Of a DNA stretch of 64,000 nucleotides, positions 28,750 to 38,428 are shown one piece after another. The first letter of the stretch is position 1. Every line of letters begins with the position of its first letter. The notes below the pieces were generated by a model that saw only the letters and a list, made by a program, of their open reading frames with translations, did no database searches and had not been told where the DNA came from. Both the position numbers and the translations under genes were made by a program. The stretch is from Porticoccus sp038143955 (GTDB lineage Bacteria; Pseudomonadota; Gammaproteobacteria; Pseudomonadales; Porticoccaceae): contig JAYQMT010000005.1 in NCBI GenBank assembly GCA_038143955.1, positions 1,253,278 through 1,317,277 of the forward strand. The letters run 5' to 3'.

Positions 28750-29607
28750 ATGGCTGTTGGTAAAGAAGTTAAAACTAAGATCTCTAGTATTAAAAGCACT
28801 CAAAAAATAACCAGTGCTATGGAGATGGTTGCCGCAAGTAAAATGCGCAAAGCCCAAGAAAGAAGGGCTGTAGGTAAACCATATGCGATTCGTATCCGCT
28901 CCGTTGTGGGCCAAATTGCGAAAGCAGTGAGCGAATATAAACATGTGTATATGGAACAACGTGAAATCAAACGTGTCGGGTATGTCATTATATCTACAGA
29001 CCGTGGTTTATGTGGTGGACTAAATACTAATTTGTTTAAACAAGCCATTAAGTCAATGAAAGATTGGTCAGATAAAGGTGTTTCTAACGACTTATGTGTT
29101 GTCGGTAATAAGGCAGCGGGTTTTTTTGGCGGCTTTGGTGGGAATATTGTTGCCACTATTAAAGATTTAGGAGATGCACCAACACAAAATGACTTAATTG
29201 GTGGGGTAAAGGTGATGTTAGATGCCTACGAGGCAGGCACCATAGACCAACTTTATCTTGTTTCAAACGAGTTCGTAAATACAATGACGCAAACTCCTTT
29301 GATAGAACAATTATTACCTCTTAAGCCAGTTGAAAATGAAGAGTTGTCCCATCATTGGGACTATTTGTATGAACCAGATGCTAAAGAGTTACTAGATGAG
29401 TTGTTGGTTCGATATATCGAATCACAAGTCTATCAAGGAGTTGTAGAAAATAAGGCCTGCGAGCAAGCAGCGCGAATGATAGCAATGAAAAGTGCGACCG
29501 ATAATGCAGGGGAGCTGGTCAAAGAACTACAGTTACTTTACAACAAGGCACGCCAGGCAGCCATTACCCAGGAACTGTCAGAAATTGTTAGCGCAGCAGC
29601 AGTTTAA
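28750..29607 (+). CDS. atpG: ATP synthase F1 subunit gamma
   Basis: Central rotor shaft. 285 residues with long N- and C-terminal helices: VGKEVKTKISSIKSTQKITSAMEMVAASKMRKAQ at the start (given here by its core K-I-S-I-K-T-Q-K-I-T-AM-MVA-SKMRKAQ) and the C-terminal coil ending NKARQAAITQELSEIVSAAAV, the family signature. The central fold carries ISTDRGLCGGLN. Complete; atpD follows after 37 bases. Confidence 0.97.
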   Translation: MAVGKEVKTKISSIKSTQKITSAMEMVAASKMRKAQERRAVGKPYAIRIRSVVGQIAKAVSEYKHVYMEQREIKRVGYVIISTDRGLCGGLNTNLFKQAIKSMKDWSDKGVSNDLCVVGNKAAGFFGGFGGNIVATIKDLGDAPTQNDLIGGVKVMLDAYEAGTIDQLYLVSNEFVNTMTQTPLIEQLLPLKPVENEELSHHWDYLYEPDAKELLDELLVRYIESQVYQGVVENKACEQAARMIAMKSATDNAGELVKELQLLYNKARQAAITQELSEIVSAAAV

Positions 29608-29644
29608 CCAAGTATTTAAAGGTTTAGTAGAAGAGGAACCGAAA

Positions 29645-31044
29645 ATGAGTAGTGGACGTATTGTTCAAATTATTGGTGCAGTTATTGATGTAGAATTTTC
29701 ACGTGATCAAATACCCAATGTATATGATGCATTGGTCGTTGAAGGCAAAGAACTAACCCTCGAAGTTCAGCAGCAATTAGGCGACGGTATCGTTCGTACT
29801 ATTGCTATGGGTTCTTCAGAGGGAATCAGTCGAGGCCTGAATGTTAATAATACAGATGCTCCTATTTCTGTTCCTGTTGGAATAGAGACTTTGGGACGAA
29901 TTATGGATGTTCTTGGTAACCCTATAGATGAAAGGGGTCCTATTGGCGAAAAAGAAAAATCCGCTATCCATAGAAAACCACCTGCTTATGATGAGTTGGC
30001 TGCATCAAATGAACTGCTAGAAACCGGCATAAAAGTTATTGATTTGGTTTGCCCTTTCGCAAAAGGTGGTAAGGTTGGCTTATTCGGTGGAGCCGGTGTT
30101 GGTAAGACTGTAAACATGATGGAGCTAATTAACAATATAGCAACAGAACACTCAGGTTTGTCTGTATTCGCAGGTGTAGGTGAAAGGACTAGAGAGGGCA
30201 ATGACTTTTATTTTGAAATGCAGGAGTCTAATGTTGTAAATATAGAAACTCCAAGTAAGTCAAAAGTAGCTATGGTTTATGGGCAGATGAACGAACCCCC
30301 GGCAATAGACTGCGGGTTGCACTGACTGGATTAACTATGGCTGAAAAGTTTCGAGATGAAGGTAAAGATGTATTGTTATTTATCGATAATATTTACAGAT
30401 ATACTTTGGCAGGAACAGAGGTTTCTGCATTGCTTGGTCGTATGCCATCAGCTGTTGGATACCAGCCAACTTTGGCAGAAGAAATGGGTGTTCTTCAAGA
30501 GAGAATTACTTCTACAAAAACTGGGTCAATTACATCTGTTCAAGCAGTTTATGTGCCTGCAGATGATTTGACAGATCCATCACCTGCAACAACTTTTGCT
30601 CACTTAGATTCTACCGTTGTGTTAAGTCGTGATATCGCATCTAAAGGCATATATCCAGCAGTAGATCCACTGGACTCTACATCTCGTCAACTGGACCCAC
30701 TAATTGTTGGACAAGAGCACTATGAGGTAACCCGTGGAGTTCAATTGGTTCTTCAAAGATTCAAAGAGCTTAAAGACATAATTGCTATCTTGGGAATGGA
30801 TGAGCTATCCGAAGAGGACAAGCAGGTTGTAGCTCGTGCTAGAAAAATAGAAAGATTTTTATCACAACCGTTCCATGTAGCAGAGATTTTTACTGGTTCA
30901 CCCGGTAAATATGTTTCTTTGAAGCAAACAATTGCAGGCTTTAAGGGGATCCTCAACGGAGACTATGATGAGTTGCCAGAGCAGGCATTTTATATGGTCG
31001 GTTCTATTGAAGAAGCTGTAGAAAAAGCAGCAACACTTAAATAA
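29645..31044 (+). CDS. atpD: ATP synthase F1 subunit beta (frameshifted)
   Basis: Catalytic subunit making ATP. The start at 29645 gives MSSGRIVQIIGAVIDVEF. P-loop FGGAGVGKTVNMMELINN near residue 150, GERTREGNDFYFEM with the catalytic glutamate, and later LLFIDNIYRYTLAGTEVSALLGR. The frame breaks at GG 30301-30302: adding one G turns the tail into [26 protein letters not shown], the conserved sequence, and gives 466 residues. The break is in a two-base run, so transcriptional slippage cannot rescue it, while the gene is essential for oxidative phosphorylation; a sequencing error is likely. Confidence 0.96.
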
Positions 31045-31055
31045 GAGAGCTGAAT

Positions 31056-31488
31056 ATGTCGTCGACAGTCCAATGTGATATTGTAAGTGCCGAACAATCC
31101 CTATTTTCTGGGCTGGTGGAACTTGTAGTTGCTTCTGGCACCCAAGGTGAGCTAGGCGTAGCACATGGACATGCTCCTCTCTTAACTAATTTAAAACCTG
31201 GCCCTGTAAGAATAATCAAAGAAGGCGGAGAAGAAGAAGTTTTCTATCTTTCTGGCGGATTTTTAGAAATTCAACCTAATGTCATTTCAATTTTGGCTGA
31301 TATGGAATTTTCGTGGAGACGATCTTGATGAGGCAGCAGCTATGTCAGCAAAAATTAAAGCTGAAGAAGCAATAACAAATCAAAGTGGCGACTTTGATTA
31401 CTCTAAAGCAGCATCGCAATTGGCAGTTGCAGCAGCACAGCTTAAAACTATCAATCAGATACGAAAAAAATTAGGCAGTAAAAAATAA
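31056..31488 (+). CDS. atpC: ATP synthase F1 subunit epsilon (frameshifted)
   Basis: Regulatory subunit at the foot of the central stalk. N-terminal beta barrel: CDIVSAEQSLFSGLVELVV, TQGELGVAHGHAPLLTNLKPG. The frame breaks in the T4 run at 31308-31311; removing one T gives ILADMEFRGDDLDEAAAMSAKIKAEEA and the C-terminal helical pair ending QIRKKLGSKK, 143 residues. It is the last gene of the atp operon and is followed by a strong terminator. Confidence 0.94.
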
Positions 31489-31506
31489 ATACAAATAAAA
31501 ATATTG

Positions 31507-31531
31507 GGGTGGCAATAGCCACCCTTTTTTT
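31507..31531 (+). terminator. rho-independent terminator of the atp operon
   Basis: Perfect seven-pair GC-rich stem GGGTGGC / GCCACCC around an AATA loop, immediately followed by seven T. It lies 18 bases after the atpC stop. This is the clearest terminator in the window. Confidence 0.95.
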
Positions 31532-31631
31532 GGACTTGAATTTATCTAAAATATACGATGAGAGCCCTAGTTTGTAGCAATCTTGTAAAGTTCCTGATTA
31601 AATAAAGAAAATTTACTGAATATAGAATTTT

Positions 31632-32995
31632 ATGACCATTGATATAGTAATTCTTGCCGCCGGACAGGGCACTAGAATGAAGTCTGTCCTTCCTAAGGTG
31701 TTACACCCCTTGGCGGGAAAACCCTACTTCAGCATGTAATCGATATGGCTGAAACTATACCTGATTCCAACATAACTGTTGTAAGTGGTTATGCATCTGA
31801 ACAAATACAGAATTCAATAGTTGGGAAAGATATAAAATATGTGTATCAAGCAAAACAACTTGGTACAGCTAATGCAGTACAGACAGCTGCCCCTAATTTA
31901 GATTCTAATGGGACTACTTTAGTTTTATATGGTGATGTGCCGCTTATTTCTAGCAAAACTGTCTTATCGACACTCAAAGTTGTTAACAATAATACAATGG
32001 GCCTGTTAACTGTAGTACTTGAAAAACCTGAGGGTTACGGAAGAATAGTGCGTGATAGAAAAGGCGATATCTGTGGGATTATTGAGCAAAAAGACGCGAC
32101 GACCCAAGAGCTAGAAATCCAAGAGGTGAATACAGGGGTCATGGCAATTAGGACAAAATTTTTGCAAAAATGGTTACCTCAGATTGGAAATGATAATGCA
32201 CAAAATGAATATTATTTGACAGACCTCATTTCAATTGCTGATAGAGCCGGAATTAAAATTGAAGCTGTAAACCCGGGCACCCCTGAAGAGGTAAAAGGCG
32301 TGAATACACGGAAGCAGTTAAGCAAGCTAGAGCGCTTTTATCAGCAGAAGCAAGCAGATAGGTTAATGATGAATGGTGTTACATTAGCCGATCCCTCAAG
32401 GGTGGATATACGAGGGACCGTATTTTGTGATGTAGATACTTTTATTGACGTTAATACTGTTTTTGAGGGTGAGGTGAACTTAGGAAAAAATGTGTCCGTT
32501 GGCCCCAACTGTCTCATTATAGAGAGCTCTATAGGAGACAATGTAAAAATTAAGGCTAATACGATCATCGAAAATAGCACAATATGTAATGGTGTAGAAA
32601 TTGGACCATTCGCTAGAGTGAGACCAGGAACACATCTAAGTGATAATTCTAAAATAGGAAATTTTGTAGAAGTAAAAAATACAGAAGTTGGTAAAGGAAG
32701 TAAAATTAGTCATTTAAGCTACGTTGGGGATTCTCAACTTGGTAAAGATGTAAATGTTGGAGCAGGAACCATTACATGTAATTATGATGGTGCTAATAAA
32801 AACAAAACAATTATAGGTGATAATAGTTTTATCGGTTCAAACGCTTCGTTGGTCGCACCTGTAACTATTGGTAAAAATGCTACAATTGGCGCTGGTTCGA
32901 CTATAACAAAAGATATATCAGACAGTGAGCTGTCTTTATCCAGAAGCCCACAACTAAATAAGTCTGGATGGGTTCGTCCAAAAAAGAAAAAGTAA
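31632..32995 (+). CDS. glmU: bifunctional GlcNAc-1-P uridylyltransferase / GlcN-1-P acetyltransferase GlmU (frameshifted)
   Basis: Makes UDP-GlcNAc for peptidoglycan and lipopolysaccharide. N-terminal pyrophosphorylase: ILAAGQGTRMKSVLPKVLHPLAGKP near residue 6; LYGDVPL; EVNTGVMA. C-terminal left-handed beta helix with hexapeptide repeats from about residue 250: GPFARVRPGTHL, NFVEVKNTEVG, GAGTITCNYDGANK, and the C-terminal GWVRPKKKK. The frame breaks at CCC 31722-31724: adding one C gives GKPLLQHVIDMAE and 454 residues. Its partner glmS follows after 56 bases. Confidence 0.95.
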
Positions 32996-33051
32996 TATTG
33001 GGAGAATTAAACATAAGTTTAAGCTCGTTTAATTAATTACTGGAAAACTAT

Positions 33052-34881
33052 ATGTGTGGAATTGTTGGAGCTTTGTCAAAACAAAATGTAGTTGGCATTT
33101 TAATAGAAGGACTAAAGCGCCTTGAATATCGGGGATATGATTCTGCGGGTTTATCTTTTTTTGATGAGAATAGCCAATTACATACTTACAAGCACCCAGG
33201 CAAGGTAAAAAATTTAGTTAGCATACTAACAAATCAGCCCAATACTGGTTTTTCTGGAATAGCACACACGAGATGGGCTACTCACGGAGAACCCTCAGAA
33301 ATAAACTCCCACCCTCATAGATCCTCAGACGTCACTATTGTTCATAACGGCATCATCGAAAACCATGAAGAATTGCGTTGTGAAATGCAAAATTATGGTT
33401 ACGTATTTGTTTCAGATACTGACACCGAGGTAGTAGCCCATTTAATACATTATTATTTTTCTAGTTTAAATTCTCTTAAGAGTGCCATTCAAAAAACAAT
33501 TTCACGCTTAGAGGGTGCTTACGCTTTAGGGATAATGTGTGCAAGGGAGCCCGGTGTATTATTTGGAGTGCGTAAAGGTAGCCCCTTAGTTTTAGGACTT
33601 ACCGATGATGGAAACTTTATCGCATCAGATCAGATGGCTTTAAGACAAGTTACAAATAAGTTTATTTTTATGAAAGAAGGTGATCTAGTAGAGCTCAGGA
33701 CACAAAGTTATAACCTAACAGACTCATTAGGAAAAAATGTAAAAAGAAAAATAGTTACAATTGCTGATAATGACGAAATTGCGGATAAAGGAAAATATGA
33801 GCACTTTATGCTTAAAGAAATATTTGAACAACCTGAGATGCTTCAGGCAACACTGCAAGGTAGAATCAGCGACAAACATGTTTTATCCGAAGCATTTGGT
33901 ATTAAGGCCCCTGCTATTTTCGCAAAGGTTAAAAGTATTCATATAGTAGCTTGTGGAACTAGTTATCATGCAGGTCTAATTGCAAAGTATTGGTTAGAAG
34001 AATGGACGGGAATACTTTGTCAGGTAGAAGTAGCAAGCGAGTATCGCTATAGAAAATCGGTGATACTTAAAGATACATTATTTGTGACTATTTCACAGTC
34101 AGGCGAAACAGCTGACACTCTTGCAGCTCTTCAATTAGCAAAAAACTCCGGCTATTTAGCATCCTTAGCTATTTGCAATGTTGCCAATAGCTCATTAGTG
34201 CGCGAATCCGATCTAGTATTAATGACCTATGCTGGACCAGAAATTGGAGTAGCCTCAACAAAGGCATTCACAACACAACTAGCAGCCCTTCAGCTATTAT
34301 TCATTGGTTTAGGTAAAGATCACGGCCTTGATAGTGAAAAAGAACAACAGCTTATACAGGCCCTTCATCAGCTGCCCCAGCTTTGTAGCAAAACTTTAGA
34401 GTTGAGTGATACTATAGAAAAAATATTCCAGTCTTTTTCAGATAAAAACCATGCTTTATTTTTAGGTCGTGGAGTTCAGTTCCCCGTAGCGCTGGAAGGA
34501 GCTCTAAAATTAAAAGAAATTTCTTACGTCCATGCCGAAGCATACCCTGCTGGGGAACTTAAGCATGGCCCTCTGGCACTCATAGACAAAGAAATGCCAG
34601 TCATAGCCGTAGCGCCAAACAATGAATTATTAGAAAAATTAAAATCTAATTTACACGAAGTAAAAGCAAGGGGTGGTCAGCTATTCGTTTTTGCAGATCG
34701 GGATGCTGGATTCAAAAATGAACCGGGTGTAACAGTAATCAATTTACCCCATGTATCTAAGAGCTTAGAAGCAATCATTTATACTTTACACCTTCAGTTA
34801 CTCTCGTACCACGTTGCTGTGCTAAAGGGAACTGATATTGACCAGCCAAGAAATCTGGCTAAGTCTGTCACGGTCGAGTAA
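33052..34881 (+). CDS. glmS: glutamine-fructose-6-phosphate aminotransferase (isomerizing)
   Basis: First step of hexosamine synthesis: fructose-6-P plus glutamine to glucosamine-6-P. 609 residues (E. coli 609). The nucleophile is Cys2 (MCGIVGA) of the N-terminal glutaminase; HTRWATHGEPSEINSHPH is in the same domain. Two SIS sugar-isomerase domains follow with CGTSYHAGLIAKYW, SQSGETADTLAAL and LKLKEISYVHAEAYPAGELKHGP; the C-terminus is DQPRNLAKSVTVE. The 56-base leader is too short for a glmS ribozyme. Pathway partner of the upstream glmU. Confidence 0.98.
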   Translation: MCGIVGALSKQNVVGILIEGLKRLEYRGYDSAGLSFFDENSQLHTYKHPGKVKNLVSILTNQPNTGFSGIAHTRWATHGEPSEINSHPHRSSDVTIVHNGIIENHEELRCEMQNYGYVFVSDTDTEVVAHLIHYYFSSLNSLKSAIQKTISRLEGAYALGIMCAREPGVLFGVRKGSPLVLGLTDDGNFIASDQMALRQVTNKFIFMKEGDLVELRTQSYNLTDSLGKNVKRKIVTIADNDEIADKGKYEHFMLKEIFEQPEMLQATLQGRISDKHVLSEAFGIKAPAIFAKVKSIHIVACGTSYHAGLIAKYWLEEWTGILCQVEVASEYRYRKSVILKDTLFVTISQSGETADTLAALQLAKNSGYLASLAICNVANSSLVRESDLVLMTYAGPEIGVASTKAFTTQLAALQLLFIGLGKDHGLDSEKEQQLIQALHQLPQLCSKTLELSDTIEKIFQSFSDKNHALFLGRGVQFPVALEGALKLKEISYVHAEAYPAGELKHGPLALIDKEMPVIAVAPNNELLEKLKSNLHEVKARGGQLFVFADRDAGFKNEPGVTVINLPHVSKSLEAIIYTLHLQLLSYHVAVLKGTDIDQPRNLAKSVTVE

Positions 34882-35385
34882 GTTCCAAAGGACGCATTTT
34901 TGAAGTCCAATATTACCTATGAAAATTATTGAGTCTTCCAAAATAAATTATTGTTTATCATATTTAATAAGGGGACGTATATTAATAAATTTATATTATT
35001 CTTTTAAAATCTAAAAACACACTCATCACAATAGCCCTATTAACTCATTTATTTTAATTACTTAACCCCTTAACCTTTAATCTTGATTTTTCAATCTCGT
35101 CCAAATTATGTACGGGCAAACCCATTAGCTTTGGTTGTAAGTTCAAAACACAAATAATGAGTATAAGTTAATCAGTATATTTTGAAGTAGTAAATTGGGG
35201 TAACATCACAATATTATTTACATTCAATTTATTGTCGTCGCATAGACATAAACAGTGTATTAAACTCAAGTCAGATTTTATAAATTTTTTACGCAACTTG
35301 ATAAACATAAAGATACAGATTTTCCATCAACATTTCGTGAAATGAAAAACTGGCGGAATACTAATAAGAATGCAGAGGTAATGAC
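34882..35385. other. 504-base gene-free AT-rich region before the alternative oxidase
   Basis: No open frame with recognisable homology, no tRNA and no convincing hairpin. The last 44 bases in another frame (ATG at 35342) read MKNWRNTNKNAEVM directly before the oxidase start, and could be its displaced N-terminus. The rest may carry the promoter and regulatory sites of the oxidase gene; I found no clear NsrR-type palindrome. Confidence 0.5.
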
Positions 35386-35979
35386 ATGAGAGATTGGTTT
35401 GCAATGTCAATGACAAAGTTTTTCCGTTTTATGGCAGATACATTCTTTGCCAAACGTTATGGACATAGAGCAATAGTATTAGAAACCGTAGCAGGTGTAC
35501 CAGGTATGGTAGCTGGTATGTGGTTGCATATGAAAAGTCTACGCAAAATGAAAACAGGATACGGTCCAGATATTAGAGAAATGTTAGCAGAAGCAGAAAA
35601 CGAGCGAATGCATTTAATGTTTTTTATAGAAATAGTACAACCAAATATATTTGAAAGATTACTGGTTTTATCTGCACAGTTAATTTTTATGATATTTTAT
35701 ACAATTCTATATATAGTAAGTTATAAGACAGCACATAGGATGATCGGATGTTTTGAAGAAGAAGCAGTAAAAAGTTATACAGATTACTTGGATATTGTAG
35801 AACGAGGTGAAGTAGAAAATGTCCCTGCACCTAATTTAGCAATTGAATATTATAAAATGAAAAAGAATGCAAAGTTATCCGACCTTATAAAATGTGTAAG
35901 AGCAGATGAACAACATCACAGCGAAATTAATCACAGATATGCAGACGGCGATACTTCTTATAAGAGAAAATGGACGTAA
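35386..35979 (+). CDS. aox: alternative (cyanide-insensitive) ubiquinol oxidase
   Basis: Di-iron quinol oxidase reducing oxygen to water without pumping protons. 197 residues. All four iron-ligand motifs are present: LETVAGVPGM (E33), NERMHL (E73, H76), FEEEAVKSY (E124-126) and RADEQHH (E175, H178); AKRYGHRA and NVPAP are also diagnostic. One or two hydrophobic membrane-associated helices lie between, around residues 92-113. It is short at the N-terminus; bacterial family members usually start some 15-25 residues earlier, and a plausible missing segment is in another frame from 35342. The gene is scattered in proteobacteria, including marine vibrios, suggesting transfer. It lies between glmS and a ferritin-like gene. 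Confidence 0.93.
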   Translation: MRDWFAMSMTKFFRFMADTFFAKRYGHRAIVLETVAGVPGMVAGMWLHMKSLRKMKTGYGPDIREMLAEAENERMHLMFFIEIVQPNIFERLLVLSAQLIFMIFYTILYIVSYKTAHRMIGCFEEEAVKSYTDYLDIVERGEVENVPAPNLAIEYYKMKKNAKLSDLIKCVRADEQHHSEINHRYADGDTSYKRKWT

Positions 35980-36078
35980 ATAAGGCCGTTAACGCTTTTC
36001 AAAAGAAATTATTTCCATCTTGATTTTTTAAGGGAAATCAAATATTTTGGTTTCACTAGTTAACTGATAGAGGTTTTT

Positions 36079-36519
36079 ATGGAAATGAAGGAAATTAATT
36101 CAGAAACTGTGTGTAATATACTAAATGAAATCATGGAATATGAATTAGCTGGCGTTGTCAGATACACTCACTCCGCCATGATGGTCAGCGGACCATATAG
36201 GCTTCCAATTGTTAATTTTTTAAAAGATCAAGCCTCTGAATCATTGACACATGCTCAGCAGGCTGGAGAATTAATCGTTGGACTGGACGGCCACCCCAGC
36301 CAAAGTATTGCTAAAATTAAAGAAACCCATAGGCATTCAATAAAAGATATTCTTGAAGAAAGTTTGGCCCATGAACAAGGTGCACTGAAGCTTTACAAAA
36401 TATTCTTAGAGAATGTTGCAGACAGATCAATTTATTTAGAAGAATATGCACGTGGTCTAATAGGGCAAGAGGAACAACATTCACTAGAACTAAAGGCAAT
36501 GTTGAAAGACTTTGGGTAA
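36079..36519 (+). CDS. ferritin-like / bacterioferritin-type protein
   Basis: Four-helix di-iron protein of the ferritin-like superfamily, 146 residues. Ligand-type motifs appear in order: EYELAGVVRYTH, ESLTHAQQAGE, EESLAHEQGALKLY and GQEEQHSLEL (the paired E and ExxH arrangement). It resembles short bacterioferritin-like proteins annotated as iron storage; ferroxidase activity or iron supply is inferred. It is 99 bases downstream of the alternative oxidase on the same strand, so it may share expression with that di-iron enzyme; no Shine-Dalgarno better than GAGG before 36079 is seen. Confidence 0.78.
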   Translation: MEMKEINSETVCNILNEIMEYELAGVVRYTHSAMMVSGPYRLPIVNFLKDQASESLTHAQQAGELIVGLDGHPSQSIAKIKETHRHSIKDILEESLAHEQGALKLYKIFLENVADRSIYLEEYARGLIGQEEQHSLELKAMLKDFG

Positions 36520-36682
36520 AATTATATCTGTTTTTATAAATTTTTGTTCCTTATTGAGAGCGTCAAAGCCGTTATATACTTATCGGTACTGAGGTAATTA
36601 AATTTAAAAAATAACTTGGCTATCTGTGTATTTTGAGTTATTTTTGAATAATAATATTTATTGTAATGAGGCATATTTCGAT

Positions 36683-37078
36683 ATGAAAAAACCAAACTTC
36701 TTCAAGAGAATGATAATGCTCTCTGTATTGATGTGGAGAGTTGTTATGAATGTGAAATATAACCCGCTAAAATATGTTCCTTGCCCAAAACTTCAAGCTT
36801 ATTTTATGTTAGTTTTGTTTGTGATTTGGAGTGTATTTTTTGGGTTTATTGCTTCAGTTTATTTAGGGTTAGTTAATTACAGTACCGTAACAAGCATAAT
36901 TATTCATTTATCTGTGCTTGTACCTTTAGTTATAACAAATGCTGTATTTATTGATGCAGAACGCGACGGTCACAAATGGCTTATCGAATGGGAGGCTGAG
37001 CAATCAAAATATAAATTATTTACAAATCGCCTGAAAGCTAAAAATGCTGTTCTTTGGAAACCAAAAATATTTCAATAA
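36683..37078 (+). CDS. small two-helix membrane protein, unknown function
   Basis: I do not recognise this gene. The start at 36683 (ATGAAAAAACC, GAGG about 11 bases upstream) gives 131 residues; an upstream in-frame start at 36626 is less likely. It has a basic N-terminus, two membrane segments (AYFMLVLFVIWSVFFGFIAS and IHLSVLVPLVITNAVFI), and a charged C-terminus with ERDGHKWLIEWEAEQSKYKLF. It lies between the ferritin-like gene and a WecA-like gene, each on the same strand but with gaps of about 160 bases, so no operon is certain. Confidence 0.6.
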   Translation: MKKPNFFKRMIMLSVLMWRVVMNVKYNPLKYVPCPKLQAYFMLVLFVIWSVFFGFIASVYLGLVNYSTVTSIIIHLSVLVPLVITNAVFIDAERDGHKWLIEWEAEQSKYKLFTNRLKAKNAVLWKPKIFQ

Positions 37079-37239
37079 CCGGTTATAATTAAATTATTCT
37101 TGATGAATCTAGGCATCTAGGCATATTAAAAATTACCCTATCTTTTGACTAAAAATAATTTGATTATTTTTGATGTTCAGTTTGTTGGAATCCCCCTCAT
37201 TACATATAATGTTAAGCAGAGACAAGAGCTAAAGGTTGT

Positions 37240-38268
37240 ATGTTGATCATGATATTAGAATTTTGGCAGGCAAGTCTAATTGCAATGATCTGCACTCTAT
37301 GCTCGATAAAAATTCTTCGGCCAATAGCTGTAGGTATAAATTTAGTAGATATTCCAAATTACCGAAAACATCATGATGGAAATGTTCCACTTATAGGTGG
37401 GCTTTCGATATATTTTGGTTTGATGGTGGCGATTTATATCACCCAGCCTTTACCAGATAATTTATTTTACTTGCTAATAACTGCCTCATTAATATTGTCA
37501 ATCGGCGTATTGGACGACCTCAAAGATCTGGGTGTATGGCCACGTATCCTAGTTCAAATTATCTCCTCTATAATACTACTGCTACTTACCGATACTTGTA
37601 TTTCGTCGTTTGGTAGTCCATTCGGCACAAATGAAATTGATTTAGGTAAGTTTGCTGTTCCCTTCACAATCTTTGCAGTAGTTGGCCTTGTTAACGCGTT
37701 TAATATGAGTGATGGTATTGACGGTTTGGCTGGATCTTTGGCAATTGTTACTATCATTGGTATAATTTTATTTGATGCGGCGACAAAAAATCCCCAGTTA
37801 TTAAGGTTCTTACTAATGTTTGGCGCCGCTCTTTTGCCATATTTATTCACCAACCTTGTTTCTAAACAAAAAATATTTTTAGGTGATGCTGGTAGCCTAC
37901 TGATTGGTTTTATTTTAGCATGGATTTTAGTATTTTTGAGTCAGGGCAACTCTAGATCAATGGTTCCAACGTCAGTTTTGTGGTGTGTCGCCGTTCCAGT
38001 AATAGACACCTTCACCGTATGCTTTCAGCGTATACGCACTGGAAAATCACCACTATCAGCAGATAGACAGCATTTCCACCATTTACTTTTGGATGCCGGT
38101 TGTTCTCCTCAAAAAGCTTTAATAATCATCCTATTTTGTGCCGTCAGCTTACTAGCTTTAGGTTTAATTCTTCAGCGGGTGTTACCTAGTGCTAGCTTAA
38201 GCATATTTCTTTTGACTACATTAGTTTATATTTATTGGTCCTCAGTGAAAAAAATTCTTCTACTATAG
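37240..38268 (+). CDS. wecA: undecaprenyl-phosphate N-acetylglucosaminyl 1-phosphate transferase (WecA type)
   Basis: Multi-pass inner-membrane transferase linking GlcNAc-1-P to undecaprenyl phosphate, the first step of O-antigen or enterobacterial-common-antigen-type glycans. 342 residues, about 11 membrane segments. Signatures: GGLSIYFG, LDDLKDLG (the DDxxD metal site), NAFNMSDGIDGLAG, FLGDAGSLLIGF and RQHFHHLLLDAG (the HxHH-like C-terminal motif). The start at 37240 has AAAGG upstream. No other glycan genes are adjacent, so the final product cannot be told. Confidence 0.88.
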   Translation: MLIMILEFWQASLIAMICTLCSIKILRPIAVGINLVDIPNYRKHHDGNVPLIGGLSIYFGLMVAIYITQPLPDNLFYLLITASLILSIGVLDDLKDLGVWPRILVQIISSIILLLLTDTCISSFGSPFGTNEIDLGKFAVPFTIFAVVGLVNAFNMSDGIDGLAGSLAIVTIIGIILFDAATKNPQLLRFLLMFGAALLPYLFTNLVSKQKIFLGDAGSLLIGFILAWILVFLSQGNSRSMVPTSVLWCVAVPVIDTFTVCFQRIRTGKSPLSADRQHFHHLLLDAGCSPQKALIIILFCAVSLLALGLILQRVLPSASLSIFLLTTLVYIYWSSVKKILLL

Positions 38269-38428
38269 ATAAAAACATATAATCCTAGCTTCTTGTCAAT
38301 ATAACTAAGAATTTGTTTATCGTTTGTTTCTATATAAGATAAAATGATAATTTAAATGAGTTGCTGTACAAGATGAAACATCTAAAAATACACATTTTAA
38401 AATCAAGTTCTTTTAATTAGAGGTAAGT

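Noticed and set aside
26123..31488. Programmed frameshifting or transcriptional slippage in atpF, atpD and atpC
   Set aside because: Slippage might work at the T10 run of atpF but not at the two-base and four-base runs of atpD and atpC; similar breaks occur in many unrelated genes, so an error process is simpler.
33005..33034. AATTAAAC / GTTTAATT inverted repeat in the glmU-glmS gap as a terminator or riboregulator
   Set aside because: Stem is AT-only with a 14-base loop and no T tract; the leader is also far too short for a glmS ribozyme.
34882..35385. A small RNA or extra gene in the glmS-aox gap
   Set aside because: No conserved open frame, strong hairpin with T tract or promoter pair could be recognised.
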